Positions 6,730-14,933 of a stretch of 35,702 nucleotides of DNA are shown here, piece by piece. The notes under the pieces were generated by a model, which was given only the letters and a program-made list of their open reading frames with translations, was not told the origin of the DNA and did no database searches. The position numbers were made by a program, and so were the translations under genes. The stretch comes from an uncultured Eubacteriales bacterium. Lineage in GTDB: Bacteria; Bacillota; Clostridia; Lachnospirales; Lachnospiraceae. The number at the start of each line of letters is the position of its first letter. Positions within the stretch are counted from its first letter, which is position 1. The stretch is taken from contig CASDTX010000035.1 in assembly GCA_949283695.1 (NCBI GenBank), forward strand, positions 75,296 through 110,997, read 5' to 3'.

Positions 6730-9324
6730 ATGAAAGAGAGCTTTTGTTTTACAGTAAACGGAATAGAACGTGTTACAGATGTGGATAAGCCGCTCCTTCG
6801 CTATCTGCGGGATGATCTTCATCTGCATTCAGTCAAGGACGGCTGCAGTGAGGGCGCCTGCGGGACGTGTACCATCGTGGTGGACGGAAAAGCAGTGAAA
6901 TCCTGTGTCCTGACAACGAAGCGGGCAGTGGGGAAAAATATCCTCACAACGGAAGGGCTCAGTGAGAAAGAGAAAGAAGCCTTTGTCTATGCCTTTGGAT
7001 CTAAGGGGTCCGTGCAGTGCGGATTCTGTATTCCCGGAATGGTGATGGCAGGCAAGGCTCTGATTGACCGGGTGCCGGATCCCACAGAGGAAGAGATCAA
7101 AGTGGCATTGAAAGGAAATATCTGCCGCTGTACCGGATATAAGAAAATCATTGAAGGAATCCAGCTTGCGGCGGCGATCCTGCGGGGGGACGCGCAGATC
7201 GATGAGGAACTTGAGAAAGGCGACAGCTACGGCGTGGGCAAGCGCGCATTCCGCCTGGATGTGCGTGAGAAGGTGCTGGGATACGGAGAGTATCCGGACG
7301 ACGTAGAGATGGAAGGCATGGTCTATGTCTCAGCGGTGCGGTCCAAATATCCACGGGCCCGCATCCTTGATATCCATGCCGAGAAGGCAGAAGCACTCCC
7401 GGGTGTTCTGGCAGTGCTGACTGCGGAGGATGTGCCCAACAACAAGGTGGGACATCTGCAGCAGGACTGGGACGTCATGATCGCCAAGGGTGATATCACG
7501 CGCTGCGTGGGCGACGCGATCTGTCTTGTGGTGGCGGAGACAAGAGAGATTCTGGAGAAAGCGAAGAAGCTGGTCCGCATCGACTATGAGGAGTTGAAGC
7601 CTGTGACTTCGATCAAAGAGGCCATGCAGGAGGATGCGCCTAAGGTGCATTCCAAGGGAAACTTATGCCAGAGCCGGCATGTCACAAGAGGGGACGCCAA
7701 GACCGCGCTGGCAAATTCTAAATATGTAGTGACACAGTCCTACCGTACGCCATTTACAGAGCATGCCTTCCTGGAGCCGGAATGTGCGGTGGCCATGCCA
7801 TATAAGGATGGGGTGAAAGTCTATTCCACAGATCAGGGCGTGTACGATACCCGCCATGAGATCGCCATCATGTTTGGGTGGGATCAGGATCGGATTGTCG
7901 TAGAGAATAAACTGGTGGGCGGCGGTTTCGGCGGCAAGGAGGATGTCTCCACCCAGCATATCGCGGCGCTTGCGGCAGTGAAGCTGCAGAGACCGGTGAA
8001 AGTGACATTTTCCAGACAGGAATCCATCAACTTCCATCCGAAACGTCATGCCATGGAGGGGACATTTACCCTGGGATGTGACGAAAACGGAATCTTCACC
8101 GGACTGGACTGCGAGATCTATTTTGATACGGGGGCGTATGCTTCTCTGTGCGGACCGGTCCTGGAACGGGCGTGTACGCATTCCGTGGGCCCCTACTGTT
8201 ATCAGAATACGGACATCCGCGGTTTCGGATATTATACGAATAATCCGCCGGCGGGAGCGTTCCGCGGGTTCGGCGTGTGCCAGAGCGAGTTTGCCCTGGA
8301 ATCCAACATCAACCTTCTGGCGGAGAAGGTGGGCATCTCTCCATGGGAGATCCGCTACCGCAATGCCATTGAGCCGGGCAAGGTGCTGCCCAACGGGCAG
8401 ATCGCGGACTGCTCCACCGCGCTGAAGGAGACGCTGCTGGCGGTGAAGGATGCCTATGAGAGCAATCCGGGCAGGGCTGGGATCGCCTGTGCCATGAAGA
8501 ACGCGGGAGTCGGCGTGGGGCTTCCGGACAAAGGAAGGGCAAAGATCGTCGTACATAACGGCAAGGTGGAATTATACAGTGCGGCGTCGGATATCGGACA
8601 GGGCTGTGCAACGGTATTTGTACAGATGGTAGCCGAAACCACAGGGCTCGGAAGAGATAAGATCCGCAATATGGGAGCAAACTCTGAGGTGGCTCCGGAC
8701 TCCGGAACCACATCCGGTTCCCGCCAGACGCTGATCACCGGCGAGGCGGTGCGCATGGCGTCTGCTGACCTGGCGGAAGCGCTGAAGGAAGCAGGCGGAG
8801 ATCTGGAGAAGCTGGAGGGATGGGAGACATTCGCGGAATTCTTTGATCCCACGGACAAGCTGGGCGCGGATGTGCCGTATCCCAAGAGTCATGTGGCTTA
8901 TGGATTTGCCACACATGTTGTGATTCTGGATGATGACGGCAGGGTGAAAGAAGTCTATGCAGCTCATGATTCCGGCAAGGTGGTCAACCCCATCTCTATC
9001 CAGGGCCAGATCGAAGGCGGCGTGCTCATGGGACTGGGGTATGCATTGACGGAGGATTTCCCGCTGAAAGACTCTGTGCCCCAGGCAAGATACGGAACTT
9101 TGGGACTGATGCGGTCCACGCAAATCCCGGATATTCATGCCATCTATGTGGAAAAGGAGGAGCTTCTGCCTTTCGCATACGGCGCGAAGGGGATCGGGGA
9201 GATCGCGACGATTCCGACCGCTCCGGCCGCGCAGGGTGCATACTACGCGATGGATCATGTGCTGAGGACCAGGCTTCCGATGGAGGATACCTATTATTCC
9301 AGAAAGCAGAGAGCCGTGAAATAG
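6730..9324 (+). CDS. xdh: Selenium-dependent xanthine dehydrogenase, fused [2Fe-2S] and molybdopterin subunits
   Basis: An 864-residue molybdenum hydroxylase. The N-terminal 160 residues bind two [2Fe-2S] clusters: C39, C44, C47 and C59 in the plant-ferredoxin-like fold, then C97, C100, C132 and C134 in CGFC and CRC. The rest is the molybdopterin domain with GGGFGGKED, AFRGFGVCQSE and, near the C-terminus, GAKGIGE whose glutamate (E824) fits the catalytic base of the xanthine oxidase family. No FAD domain lies between the two, unlike the classical enzyme, so electrons probably leave through the adjacent polyferredoxin and YgfK. The neighbouring yqeB/yqeC genes mark it as the selenium-dependent type, in which labile selenium is a ligand of molybdenum rather than selenocysteine; no in-frame TGA is present. 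Substrate (xanthine, purine or another heterocycle) is uncertain. Confidence 0.92.
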   Translation: MKESFCFTVNGIERVTDVDKPLLRYLRDDLHLHSVKDGCSEGACGTCTIVVDGKAVKSCVLTTKRAVGKNILTTEGLSEKEKEAFVYAFGSKGSVQCGFCIPGMVMAGKALIDRVPDPTEEEIKVALKGNICRCTGYKKIIEGIQLAAAILRGDAQIDEELEKGDSYGVGKRAFRLDVREKVLGYGEYPDDVEMEGMVYVSAVRSKYPRARILDIHAEKAEALPGVLAVLTAEDVPNNKVGHLQQDWDVMIAKGDITRCVGDAICLVVAETREILEKAKKLVRIDYEELKPVTSIKEAMQEDAPKVHSKGNLCQSRHVTRGDAKTALANSKYVVTQSYRTPFTEHAFLEPECAVAMPYKDGVKVYSTDQGVYDTRHEIAIMFGWDQDRIVVENKLVGGGFGGKEDVSTQHIAALAAVKLQRPVKVTFSRQESINFHPKRHAMEGTFTLGCDENGIFTGLDCEIYFDTGAYASLCGPVLERACTHSVGPYCYQNTDIRGFGYYTNNPPAGAFRGFGVCQSEFALESNINLLAEKVGISPWEIRYRNAIEPGKVLPNGQIADCSTALKETLLAVKDAYESNPGRAGIACAMKNAGVGVGLPDKGRAKIVVHNGKVELYSAASDIGQGCATVFVQMVAETTGLGRDKIRNMGANSEVAPDSGTTSGSRQTLITGEAVRMASADLAEALKEAGGDLEKLEGWETFAEFFDPTDKLGADVPYPKSHVAYGFATHVVILDDDGRVKEVYAAHDSGKVVNPISIQGQIEGGVLMGLGYALTEDFPLKDSVPQARYGTLGLMRSTQIPDIHAIYVEKEELLPFAYGAKGIGEIATIPTAPAAQGAYYAMDHVLRTRLPMEDTYYSRKQRAVK

Positions 9325-9350
9325 CCAGACGGCGAAAGCATGTAAATCAT

Positions 9351-9407
9351 ATCCCCGATGCCGGCATACGAGGCATCAAATCAGCGGCGATGCAGGCATC
9401 GGGGGAT
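9351..9407 (+). promoter_or_regulatory. Two-tier hairpin between xdh and the ModE-like gene
   Basis: ATCCCCGATGCC (9351-9362) pairs with GGCATCGGGGGAT (9395-9407) with one bulged G. Inside, GCATC (9373-9377) pairs with GATGC (9389-9393). No T-run follows. It occupies the 154-bp gap after xdh and may be a processing site, an attenuator or a barrier between the catabolic and molybdate-transport halves of the cluster. Confidence 0.5.
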
Positions 9408-9478
9408 CAGATACGCGCGGCAGACCTACATTCCGTTTCGGTCGGTACGCGCTGGAATCAAGAAACGAGGTGAGGCAG

Positions 9479-9862
9479 ATGGAACGGCAGACAGAGGACA
9501 GAACAGACAGCAGCAGGGGAACGGCTTCTTCCATCCGCCCGCGTCTGAAAGTGCAGATCGAGGGAACGGAGCCCTTCTTCGGGCCGGGCGTGCGCAAGCT
9601 TCTTCTGTATATTCAATCCGAGGGATCCGTGCGGGAAGCCTGTGTGAAGATGGGACTGTCCTACAGCAAAGGCAGGAGGCTTCTTGACCGGGCGGAGAGA
9701 GAACTGGGATACCGGATCGTTGAGCGCAGTCCCGGCGGAAAGAACGGCGGAGGCGCCCATGTCAGCGAGGCAGGACTGCAGCTTCTGGAGAAATACGAGA
9801 GACTGGAAAGAGAATTGACAGAGGAGGCGGAGGAGAAGTTCCGGGAGATATTTGAACACTGA
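9479..9862 (+). CDS. ModE N-terminal-type (LysR-like winged-helix) molybdate-responsive regulator, no molbindin domain
   Basis: A 127-residue protein with the ModE/LysR-type winged helix: FFGPGVRKLLLYIQSEGSVREACVKMGLSYSKGRRLLDRAERELG, followed by the wing segment (VERSPGGKNGGGAHVSEAG) and an acidic helix. E. coli ModE has two further molybdate-binding (molbindin/TOBE) domains that are absent here, so either another protein senses molybdate or this short form does so differently. ATG 9479 is used because GAGGTGAGG lies just upstream; an in-frame GTG at 9470 overlaps that site. It is directly upstream of modABC and probably controls it through the palindrome at 9909-9932. Confidence 0.85.
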   Translation: MERQTEDRTDSSRGTASSIRPRLKVQIEGTEPFFGPGVRKLLLYIQSEGSVREACVKMGLSYSKGRRLLDRAERELGYRIVERSPGGKNGGGAHVSEAGLQLLEKYERLERELTEEAEEKFREIFEH

Positions 9863-9908
9863 ACAGGAACATTGCGGATGCTGAATGCATCTGCATTTAT
9901 CAGAAAAG

Positions 9909-9940
9909 CGATTGCTTTTCAAAAAGCAATCGAGTATAAT
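9909..9940 (+). promoter_or_regulatory. modA promoter with a 24-bp operator-like palindrome
   Basis: TTGCTT (9912-9917) and TATAAT (9935-9940) are separated by 17 bases, a near-ideal sigma-A promoter. Perfect 11-bp inverted repeats CGATTGCTTTT (9909-9919) and AAAAGCAATCG (9922-9932), two bases apart, cover the -35 box and nearly all the spacer. A protein bound there would block polymerase. The ModE-like gene ends 46 bases upstream, making it the obvious candidate repressor; that link is inferred. Confidence 0.75.
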
Positions 9941-10006
9941 CTATGGTAGATGCGGCGCCGGCTGCTCATGGTATACCGGCACCGGGCAATAAAGGAGGAC
10001 AAACGT

Positions 10007-10897
10007 ATGAAGAAAAGGTTATTAGCAGCAATTTTAGCAGGAGTGATGGTATTTTCCATGGCAGGATGTTCGGGAGGAAACGACGAGCCGGCAGCGGATG
10101 ATAATACAGATGCTCAGGAGGAAGAAGCAGGTTCTGATGAGGAGGAGACAGAGATTCAGGTGTTTATCGCGGCGAGCCTGAACACGGTTATGACAGAACT
10201 TGCAGAGAAATATAATGAAGAGCACCCGAACGTGAAGATTACCTACAATGCGGACAGTTCAGGAACGCTTCTGACACAGATCCAGGAAGGATATGAGTGT
10301 GATATCTTCTTCTCCGCAGCACAGAAGCAGATGGACGACCTGGAGGCAGACGGTCTCATGGTAGAAGGTACAAGGGCCAATGTAGTCAACAATCAGGTGG
10401 TTGTCGTTACGCTGAAAGACAGCGGGACAGCAGTGACGGGTCTTGAAGATATCGGAAACGCGGAGAGCATCGCTCTGGCAGGCGGCAGTGTTCCGGTAGG
10501 AAAGTACACGAGACAGGCGCTGGTGAATCTGGGAATGCTTCCTGAGACGGACGATGTAGCGGCCATTACAACGCAGGAAATCACAGAAGCACTGGGCGGC
10601 GTAGAGATCAGCGAGCAGGATAACGTGAGCAAGGTGCTTGCGGCAGTTGTAGAGGGCTCCTGTGAAGTAGGAACAACTTACTATTCCGATACATACGGAT
10701 ATGAGGATGATCTGGATATTCTTCAGACGGTAAGCTATGATCTGACAGGAAACGTGATCTACCCGATCGCCCGTGTTGTGAACGAGGAAGCGGATGATGC
10801 GCAGACCGCTGCTGCAGAAGATTTCCTGAAATTTATCCTCTCCGATGAGGCGAAAGAAGTATTTGCTTCCTACTACTTCGATACAAATGTAGAATAA
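10007..10897 (+). CDS. modA: Molybdate ABC transporter substrate-binding lipoprotein ModA
   Basis: A 296-residue periplasmic-type binding protein. A signal peptide (MKKRLLAAILAGVMVFSMAG) ends in a lipobox with cysteine, so the protein is a membrane-anchored lipoprotein. A low-complexity acidic linker follows, then the ModA core: VFIAASLNTVMTELAEKY, YNADSSGTLLTQI, DIFFSAAQKQMDDL, and further on VPVGKYTRQAL and VGTTYYSDTY. ATG 10007 is chosen because AGGAGG (9993-9998) lies eight bases upstream and the signal peptide starts there; the frame is open further upstream. It is the first gene of the modABC unit, driven by the promoter at 9912-9940. Confidence 0.93.
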   Translation: MKKRLLAAILAGVMVFSMAGCSGGNDEPAADDNTDAQEEEAGSDEEETEIQVFIAASLNTVMTELAEKYNEEHPNVKITYNADSSGTLLTQIQEGYECDIFFSAAQKQMDDLEADGLMVEGTRANVVNNQVVVVTLKDSGTAVTGLEDIGNAESIALAGGSVPVGKYTRQALVNLGMLPETDDVAAITTQEITEALGGVEISEQDNVSKVLAAVVEGSCEVGTTYYSDTYGYEDDLDILQTVSYDLTGNVIYPIARVVNEEADDAQTAAAEDFLKFILSDEAKEVFASYYFDTNVE

Positions 10898-10942
10898 GAT
10901 ACAAACGCAGAATAAAGATAAGAGAAATGTAAGGCAGCAGGC

Positions 10943-10980
10943 GGCGGACAAGAGCCAGACTTTTGTCCGCCGTCTCTTTT
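10943..10980 (+). terminator. Weak terminator/attenuator between modA and modB
   Basis: GGCGGACAA (10943-10951) pairs with TTGTCCGCC (10963-10971), followed by GTCTCTTTT. Its position inside an operon suggests partial termination that makes ModA more abundant than the membrane components, as is usual for binding proteins. Confidence 0.6.
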
Positions 10981-11027
10981 GAGAAAAAACAGGATGAGGA
11001 AACCTGATTCAGGAGGAACATTTATTT

Positions 11028-11732
11028 ATGGAAGAGATCATGGAGATTTTAAAAGAGCTGGACTGGAGTCCGCTGTTCATATCCCTCAAAACAGGAGTGG
11101 TGGCGACTTTTGTTTCCTTTTTCCTCGGGATATTCGCGGCGCGTAAGGTGGTGAAAGCTTCCCCGGGGAAGAAGGCGGTGATTGACGGCATCCTCACGCT
11201 GCCGATGGTACTGCCCCCCACAGTAGCAGGTTTCTTCCTGCTCCTTCTGTTCAGCAGGCGCAGGCCGTTCGGAGAATTCCTTTTTGAAGAGTTCGGGTTC
11301 AAGGTGGTGCAGACATGGCTTGGATGTATCATTGCGGCGACGGTGATTGCATTTCCGCTGATGTACCGCAACGCCCGTGCGGCAATGGAGCAGATCGATA
11401 CGAATCTGGTCTATGCAGGGCGCACCCTTGGGATGTCGGATACAATGATTTTCTGGAAGATCATCGTGCCGACTGCGGGACCGGGGATCGCTTCCGGTAC
11501 GATCCTGACATTTGCCAGAGCGCTGGGCGAGTACGGCGCCACGTCCATGCTGGCGGGAAATATCCCCGGCAAGACGGGAACCATCTCTCAGAAGATCGCC
11601 ATGGTCATACAGGACGGCGATTATCTGACGGCCGGGATCTGGGTGGCAGTCGTCATGGTCATTGCTTTCGCTGTCATTTTCCTGATGAATATTATCTCAG
11701 GAAAGAAGATGAAGAACATCGGGAGGTGGTAG
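11028..11732 (+). CDS. modB: Molybdate ABC transporter permease ModB
   Basis: A 234-residue inner-membrane permease with about five to six hydrophobic segments. The binding-protein-dependent transport (EAA-type) loop is visible as MEQIDTNLVYAGRTLGMSDTMIFWKIIVPTAGPGI, and the ModB-typical RALGEYGATSMLAGNIPGKT follows. AGGAGG at 11011-11016 precedes ATG 11028; a second in-frame ATG lies at 11040. The stop is three bases before modC, so the two are coupled. Confidence 0.93.
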   Translation: MEEIMEILKELDWSPLFISLKTGVVATFVSFFLGIFAARKVVKASPGKKAVIDGILTLPMVLPPTVAGFFLLLLFSRRRPFGEFLFEEFGFKVVQTWLGCIIAATVIAFPLMYRNARAAMEQIDTNLVYAGRTLGMSDTMIFWKIIVPTAGPGIASGTILTFARALGEYGATSMLAGNIPGKTGTISQKIAMVIQDGDYLTAGIWVAVVMVIAFAVIFLMNIISGKKMKNIGRW

Positions 11733-11735
11733 GAC

Positions 11736-12827
11736 ATGGCGATCAATGTACAGATCAAGAAGAAGCTGGACAGCTTCCTTCTGGATATCAGTTTTCAGAG
11801 TCAGTCAAAGAGGATCGGGATTCTGGGCGCTTCCGGGTGCGGAAAGAGTATGACGCTGAAGAGCATTGCAGGGATCGAGACACCGGACACGGGGAAGATC
11901 GAAGTAGAAGGACGCACGCTTTTCGACCGGGAGGCAAGAGTAAACCTAAAGCCGCAGAAGCGGAATGTAGGTTATCTGTTTCAGAATTATGCCCTGTTCC
12001 CTACCATGAGCGTGGAGAAGAATATTGCAGCCGGGCTCAAAGGCAGCCGGCAGGAAAATGAAAAGCGTGTGCTGGAGATGGTCGAGAAATTCCAGCTCTC
12101 AGGACTGGAGAAACGGCTTCCCGGCCAGCTGTCGGGCGGACAGCAGCAGAGGGTGGCTCTGGCGCGTATCATGGCCTATGAGCCGGATGTGATCCTTCTT
12201 GACGAGCCGTTCTCGGCTTTGGACATGTACTTGAAGGATCAGCTTCAGCAGGAACTGATCCAGATGCTGGAGGATTATGAGGGGACGGTAATTATGGTGT
12301 CTCACAACCGGGACGAGGTATACCGGTTCAGTGAAGAGCTGCTCATCATCGACCAGGGACGGATCGCTGTTTCCGGCGAGACGAAGGAACTCTTCCGGAA
12401 TCCGGTGAGCAAAGAGGCGGCACGTCTGACCGGGTGTAAGAACTTCTCCCGGGCGAGGAAGATTGACGCACATACATTGGAGGCAGAAGACTGGGGCATC
12501 ACCCTCCATATCCGGGGAGAGATCCCGGGATATACAGAGTGGATCGGATATCGTGCCCATGATTTTGTCCCGGTGTGGGGAGAACGCGGAGAGAATATGC
12601 TCAAAGCAGAGGTAGAGAGCAGCGCGGTCCTTCCGTTTGAGAAGAATTATTATCTCAGGCCGGAAGGGAAGAGACAGAAAGGAGAAGACAGATCTGTCGT
12701 GCCGGGCCAGGGGAGCAGGCAGAACATCTGCTGGTTCGTGCAGAGAGAGAAACTGGAGATGCTGGAAGCGCGTGGGCTTCCGGATTATCTGGAACTAAAA
12801 GAAGAAAGTCTGCTCTTTCTTCGTTAA
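11736..12827 (+). CDS. modC: Molybdate ABC transporter ATP-binding protein ModC
   Basis: A 363-residue ATPase. Walker A GASGCGKS is at residues 31-38, the Q-loop at LFQNYALFP, the ABC signature LSGGQQQ at 132-138, Walker B VILLDEP near 153-158 and the switch histidine in VSHNRDEVYRF. The C-terminal third is a TOBE-like regulatory extension (from about residue 285), as in ModC and other metal-oxyanion importers. The gene follows modB with three intervening bases and GGGAGGTGG overlapping the end of modB. It is the last gene of the molybdenum block. Confidence 0.92.
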   Translation: MAINVQIKKKLDSFLLDISFQSQSKRIGILGASGCGKSMTLKSIAGIETPDTGKIEVEGRTLFDREARVNLKPQKRNVGYLFQNYALFPTMSVEKNIAAGLKGSRQENEKRVLEMVEKFQLSGLEKRLPGQLSGGQQQRVALARIMAYEPDVILLDEPFSALDMYLKDQLQQELIQMLEDYEGTVIMVSHNRDEVYRFSEELLIIDQGRIAVSGETKELFRNPVSKEAARLTGCKNFSRARKIDAHTLEAEDWGITLHIRGEIPGYTEWIGYRAHDFVPVWGERGENMLKAEVESSAVLPFEKNYYLRPEGKRQKGEDRSVVPGQGSRQNICWFVQREKLEMLEARGLPDYLELKEESLLFLR

Positions 12828-12840
12828 AATGAAAAACATA

Positions 12841-12869
12841 TTTACAGATGTGCTGTTGTGTTATATAAT
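12841..12869 (+). promoter_or_regulatory. Promoter for the MATE exporter gene
   Basis: TTTACA (12841-12846), a 17-base spacer, then TATAAT (12864-12869). Transcription should start near 12876, upstream of the hairpin at 12891-12920, so that hairpin would be in the leader of this transcript. Confidence 0.65.
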
Positions 12870-12890
12870 GTGCACTTGTGTCGTGAGTAA

Positions 12891-12930
12891 GAGGATATGT
12901 CTGGACTATGACATATTCTCTTTTATTTTT
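12891..12930 (+). terminator. Rho-independent terminator after modC / in the MATE leader
   Basis: An 11-bp stem (12891-12901 with 12910-12920, one G-U pair) with an 8-base loop is followed by TTTTATTTTT. It would end the modABC transcript, and because a promoter lies upstream of it, it may also attenuate the MATE gene. Confidence 0.8.
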
Positions 12931-12947
12931 ATGAGAGGAGTCCGAAA

Positions 12948-14315
12948 ATGAAAGCAGCACAGAGTGATATGACAAATGGGAGTCCGATGAGGATCATCCT
13001 GGGATTTACATTTCCGATTTTCCTTGGAAATGTGTTTCAGCAGTTTTATAATATGGCGGATGCAGTGATTGTGGGGAAATTCGTCGGGACAAAGGCGCTC
13101 GCGGCAGTTGGAAGTACAGGGACGATTATGTTTCTGATCTACGGATTTGTGGTCGGCATGACAGCGGGCTTTACGGTTCTGACAGCACAGAAGTTCGGAG
13201 CAGGAGATCTGAAGGCGATGCGCAAGACCGTAGCGGGAGCTTCGATCCTGTCTCTGGCGGTGGGGGTAATTCTGACGGCAGGATTTATGCTGTTTATGAA
13301 GCCGTGGCTGACGGTGATGAATACACCGTCTGATATCTTTGCAGATGCCTATGCGTATATTATGATTATCAGCGGGGGGATTCTGGCTCAGATGCTTTAT
13401 AATCTGCTGGCCAGTATTCTGCGGGCGCTGGGCAACAGCAAGGTTCCGCTTTACTTCCTGATTTTGTCCGCGCTGCTCAATATTGTACTGGACCTGGTCT
13501 TTATTATTGGCTTTCACATGGGGGCTGCCGGCGCGGCGGCTGCCACGATCATCGCCCAGGGTGTTTCCGGGATTCTCTGCCTGGGATACATCGTCAAGAA
13601 GGTCCCGGTACTGAGGATGGACAGAGACGACTGGCGGCCTTCCGGGAATCTGCTGAAGATCCAGCTTGGAATCGGTATTCCCATGGCTCTGCAGTACTCG
13701 ATAACGGCAGTCGGCACCATGATGGTTCAGTCAGCGTTAAACATCCTTGGATCGACGCTTGTGGCGGCTTTTACCGCAGCGAGTAAGATCGAGCAGATTG
13801 TCACCCAGGCCTACGTGGCGATGGGAACTACGATGGCTACTTATGGGGCGCAGAATATGGGAGCAGGGGATTTGCCCCGGATCCGCAAAGGATTTCAGGC
13901 CTGTACCATACTGGGGGTGATCTATTCCATTCTTGCCGCGGCGTTTGTCATGACAGCAGGGAAATACCTGACATACTTGTTTGTCTCTGAGAATGTGGAG
14001 TCCATTATGGGATCCGTGGATATTTATCTGAAATGTGCGGGGATTTTCTTCATTCCTCTGGCAATCGTAAATATATATAGAAACGGGATTCAGGGACTTG
14101 GATACGGAATCCTGCCGATGACGGCAGGCGTGGCAGAACTGGCCGGAAGAGGGACGGCCGCGGTGATCGCGGCGGGAAAAGAAAGTTATCTGGGCGTGTG
14201 CCTTGCAAGTCCGGCAGCCTGGGTGCTGGCATCCATACTTTTGATCGGGATGTATTCCTATGTCGTGAAAGTAGATCTCAAAAAAATATTCCGCGGCAAG
14301 AGCCCGGAATCGTAA
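12948..14315 (+). CDS. MATE family multidrug/Na+ antiporter
   Basis: A 455-residue polytopic membrane protein with about twelve hydrophobic segments. The N-terminus PMRIILGFTFPIFLGNVFQQFYNMADAVIVGKFVG is the MATE signature (PxxLGxxFQQxYNxxDxxIVG-like), repeated in degenerate form in the second half (IQLGIGIPMALQYSITAVG). Such proteins export cationic drugs or metabolites using a Na+ or H+ gradient. The start has GAGAGGAG eight bases upstream. It has its own promoter and is not obviously tied to the molybdenum block. Substrate unknown. Confidence 0.92.
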   Translation: MKAAQSDMTNGSPMRIILGFTFPIFLGNVFQQFYNMADAVIVGKFVGTKALAAVGSTGTIMFLIYGFVVGMTAGFTVLTAQKFGAGDLKAMRKTVAGASILSLAVGVILTAGFMLFMKPWLTVMNTPSDIFADAYAYIMIISGGILAQMLYNLLASILRALGNSKVPLYFLILSALLNIVLDLVFIIGFHMGAAGAAAATIIAQGVSGILCLGYIVKKVPVLRMDRDDWRPSGNLLKIQLGIGIPMALQYSITAVGTMMVQSALNILGSTLVAAFTAASKIEQIVTQAYVAMGTTMATYGAQNMGAGDLPRIRKGFQACTILGVIYSILAAAFVMTAGKYLTYLFVSENVESIMGSVDIYLKCAGIFFIPLAIVNIYRNGIQGLGYGILPMTAGVAELAGRGTAAVIAAGKESYLGVCLASPAAWVLASILLIGMYSYVVKVDLKKIFRGKSPES

Positions 14316-14340
14316 GAGTTAAGGAAGTTTAGGCGAAGCC

Positions 14341-14390
14341 CAATGGCCATACGAACAACTCGTGCATACAGCCATTGTCTTCTTGTTTTC
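14341..14390 (+). terminator. Stem-loop after the MATE gene, probable terminator
   Basis: CAATGGC (14341-14347) pairs with GCCATTG (14371-14377), with an inner ACGA/TCGT pair, followed by the T-rich TCTTCTTGTTTTC. The rest of the gap to 14480 is AT-rich and contains only an 8-bp inverted repeat ATTCACAT/ATGTGAAT (14393-14400, 14413-14420) of unknown use; no gene is seen there. Confidence 0.5.
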
Positions 14391-14480
14391 ATATTCACAT
14401 GATATCAGTAAAATGTGAATCGGTTGTGACAATATATGGAAGAAATTTTAAAGATTATTAAAATTAGATAAAGAGAAATC

Positions 14481-14520
14481 GCAGCAGTTCTCCACGCGCC
14501 ATCCGGCGAACTGCACTGCG
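14481..14520 (-). terminator. Terminator-like hairpin downstream of the minus-strand hypothetical gene
   Basis: GCAGTTC (14484-14490) pairs with GAACTGC (14508-14514), extended by an outer CGCA/TGCG pairing. On the minus strand the stem follows the stop codon within a few bases and is followed by a T-rich stretch (ATTTCTCTTTAT). Confidence 0.5.
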
Positions 14521-14523
14521 TGA

Positions 14524-14844
14524 TTATCGTGGCTGCTGCCACTGTTTTACGATATGCATGGTCCCTTTTTCTGCGGTAAGCCAGCGGTCCTTTTCCGACT
14601 CAAATCGCTCGAACAGCCAGGCTTCTGCCTGTTCCATTCCCTCGTCTGACAGGGGGAAAGAAGCGCTCTCGCGATCCGCTTCCGGGGTCTGTTCAAAACA
14701 CCATGGCTCGGGGTAGATGTAGACTGTGAAGGTGGTGCTGCTCTTGCCGTCATCTCCGCGGAAGAGGTAGCGCATGCCGTGGTGGCTTCCGGAAAAAGGT
14801 TCTTTCTTCAGTCCTCCCGGCGGGATCAGTCTTTTGTCAATCAT
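14524..14844 (-). CDS. Hypothetical protein, 106 residues
   Basis: No family recognised. The protein begins MIDKRLIPPGGLKKEPFSGSHHGMRYLFRG, has a central YIYPEPWCFEQTP segment and a C-terminal helix rich in E, W and F. It has no signal peptide or membrane segment, so it is probably a small soluble protein. ATG 14844 is chosen because an AGGGTGAT site lies upstream; an open frame continues to 14904 without a better site. The intact frame, clear ribosome site and downstream hairpin argue that it is real. It is downstream of the interrupted transporter gene on the same strand. Confidence 0.6.
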   Translation of the reverse strand: MIDKRLIPPGGLKKEPFSGSHHGMRYLFRGDDGKSSTTFTVYIYPEPWCFEQTPEADRESASFPLSDEGMEQAEAWLFERFESEKDRWLTAEKGTMHIVKQWQQPR

Positions 14845-14884
14845 AAGGATATCACCCTTTCTCTTATAGTTTCTGTTGCATAAC

Positions 14885-14924
14885 GAGGGGCAGTTCCGGG
14901 CCATGCAGGCCAGAACTGCTCCTC
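14885..14924 (-). terminator. Long hairpin after the substrate-binding-protein gene
   Basis: GAGG-GGCAGTTC (from 14885) pairs with GAACTGCT-CCTC (to 14924), and GGCC/GGCC pairs inside. It directly follows the stop at 14934 on the minus strand. There is no strong T-run, so it may protect the 3' end rather than terminate. Confidence 0.5.
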
Positions 14925-14933
14925 TGCATTATA

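Noticed and set aside
7663-8556. Minus-strand open frame of almost 300 codons opposite xdh
   Set aside because: Composition and lack of family features mark it as antisense to the dehydrogenase; the plus-strand protein has all catalytic motifs.
6730-9324. Selenocysteine codon and SECIS element in the xanthine dehydrogenase gene
   Set aside because: The frame has no internal TGA. Selenium in this enzyme family is a labile ligand supplied by accessory proteins.
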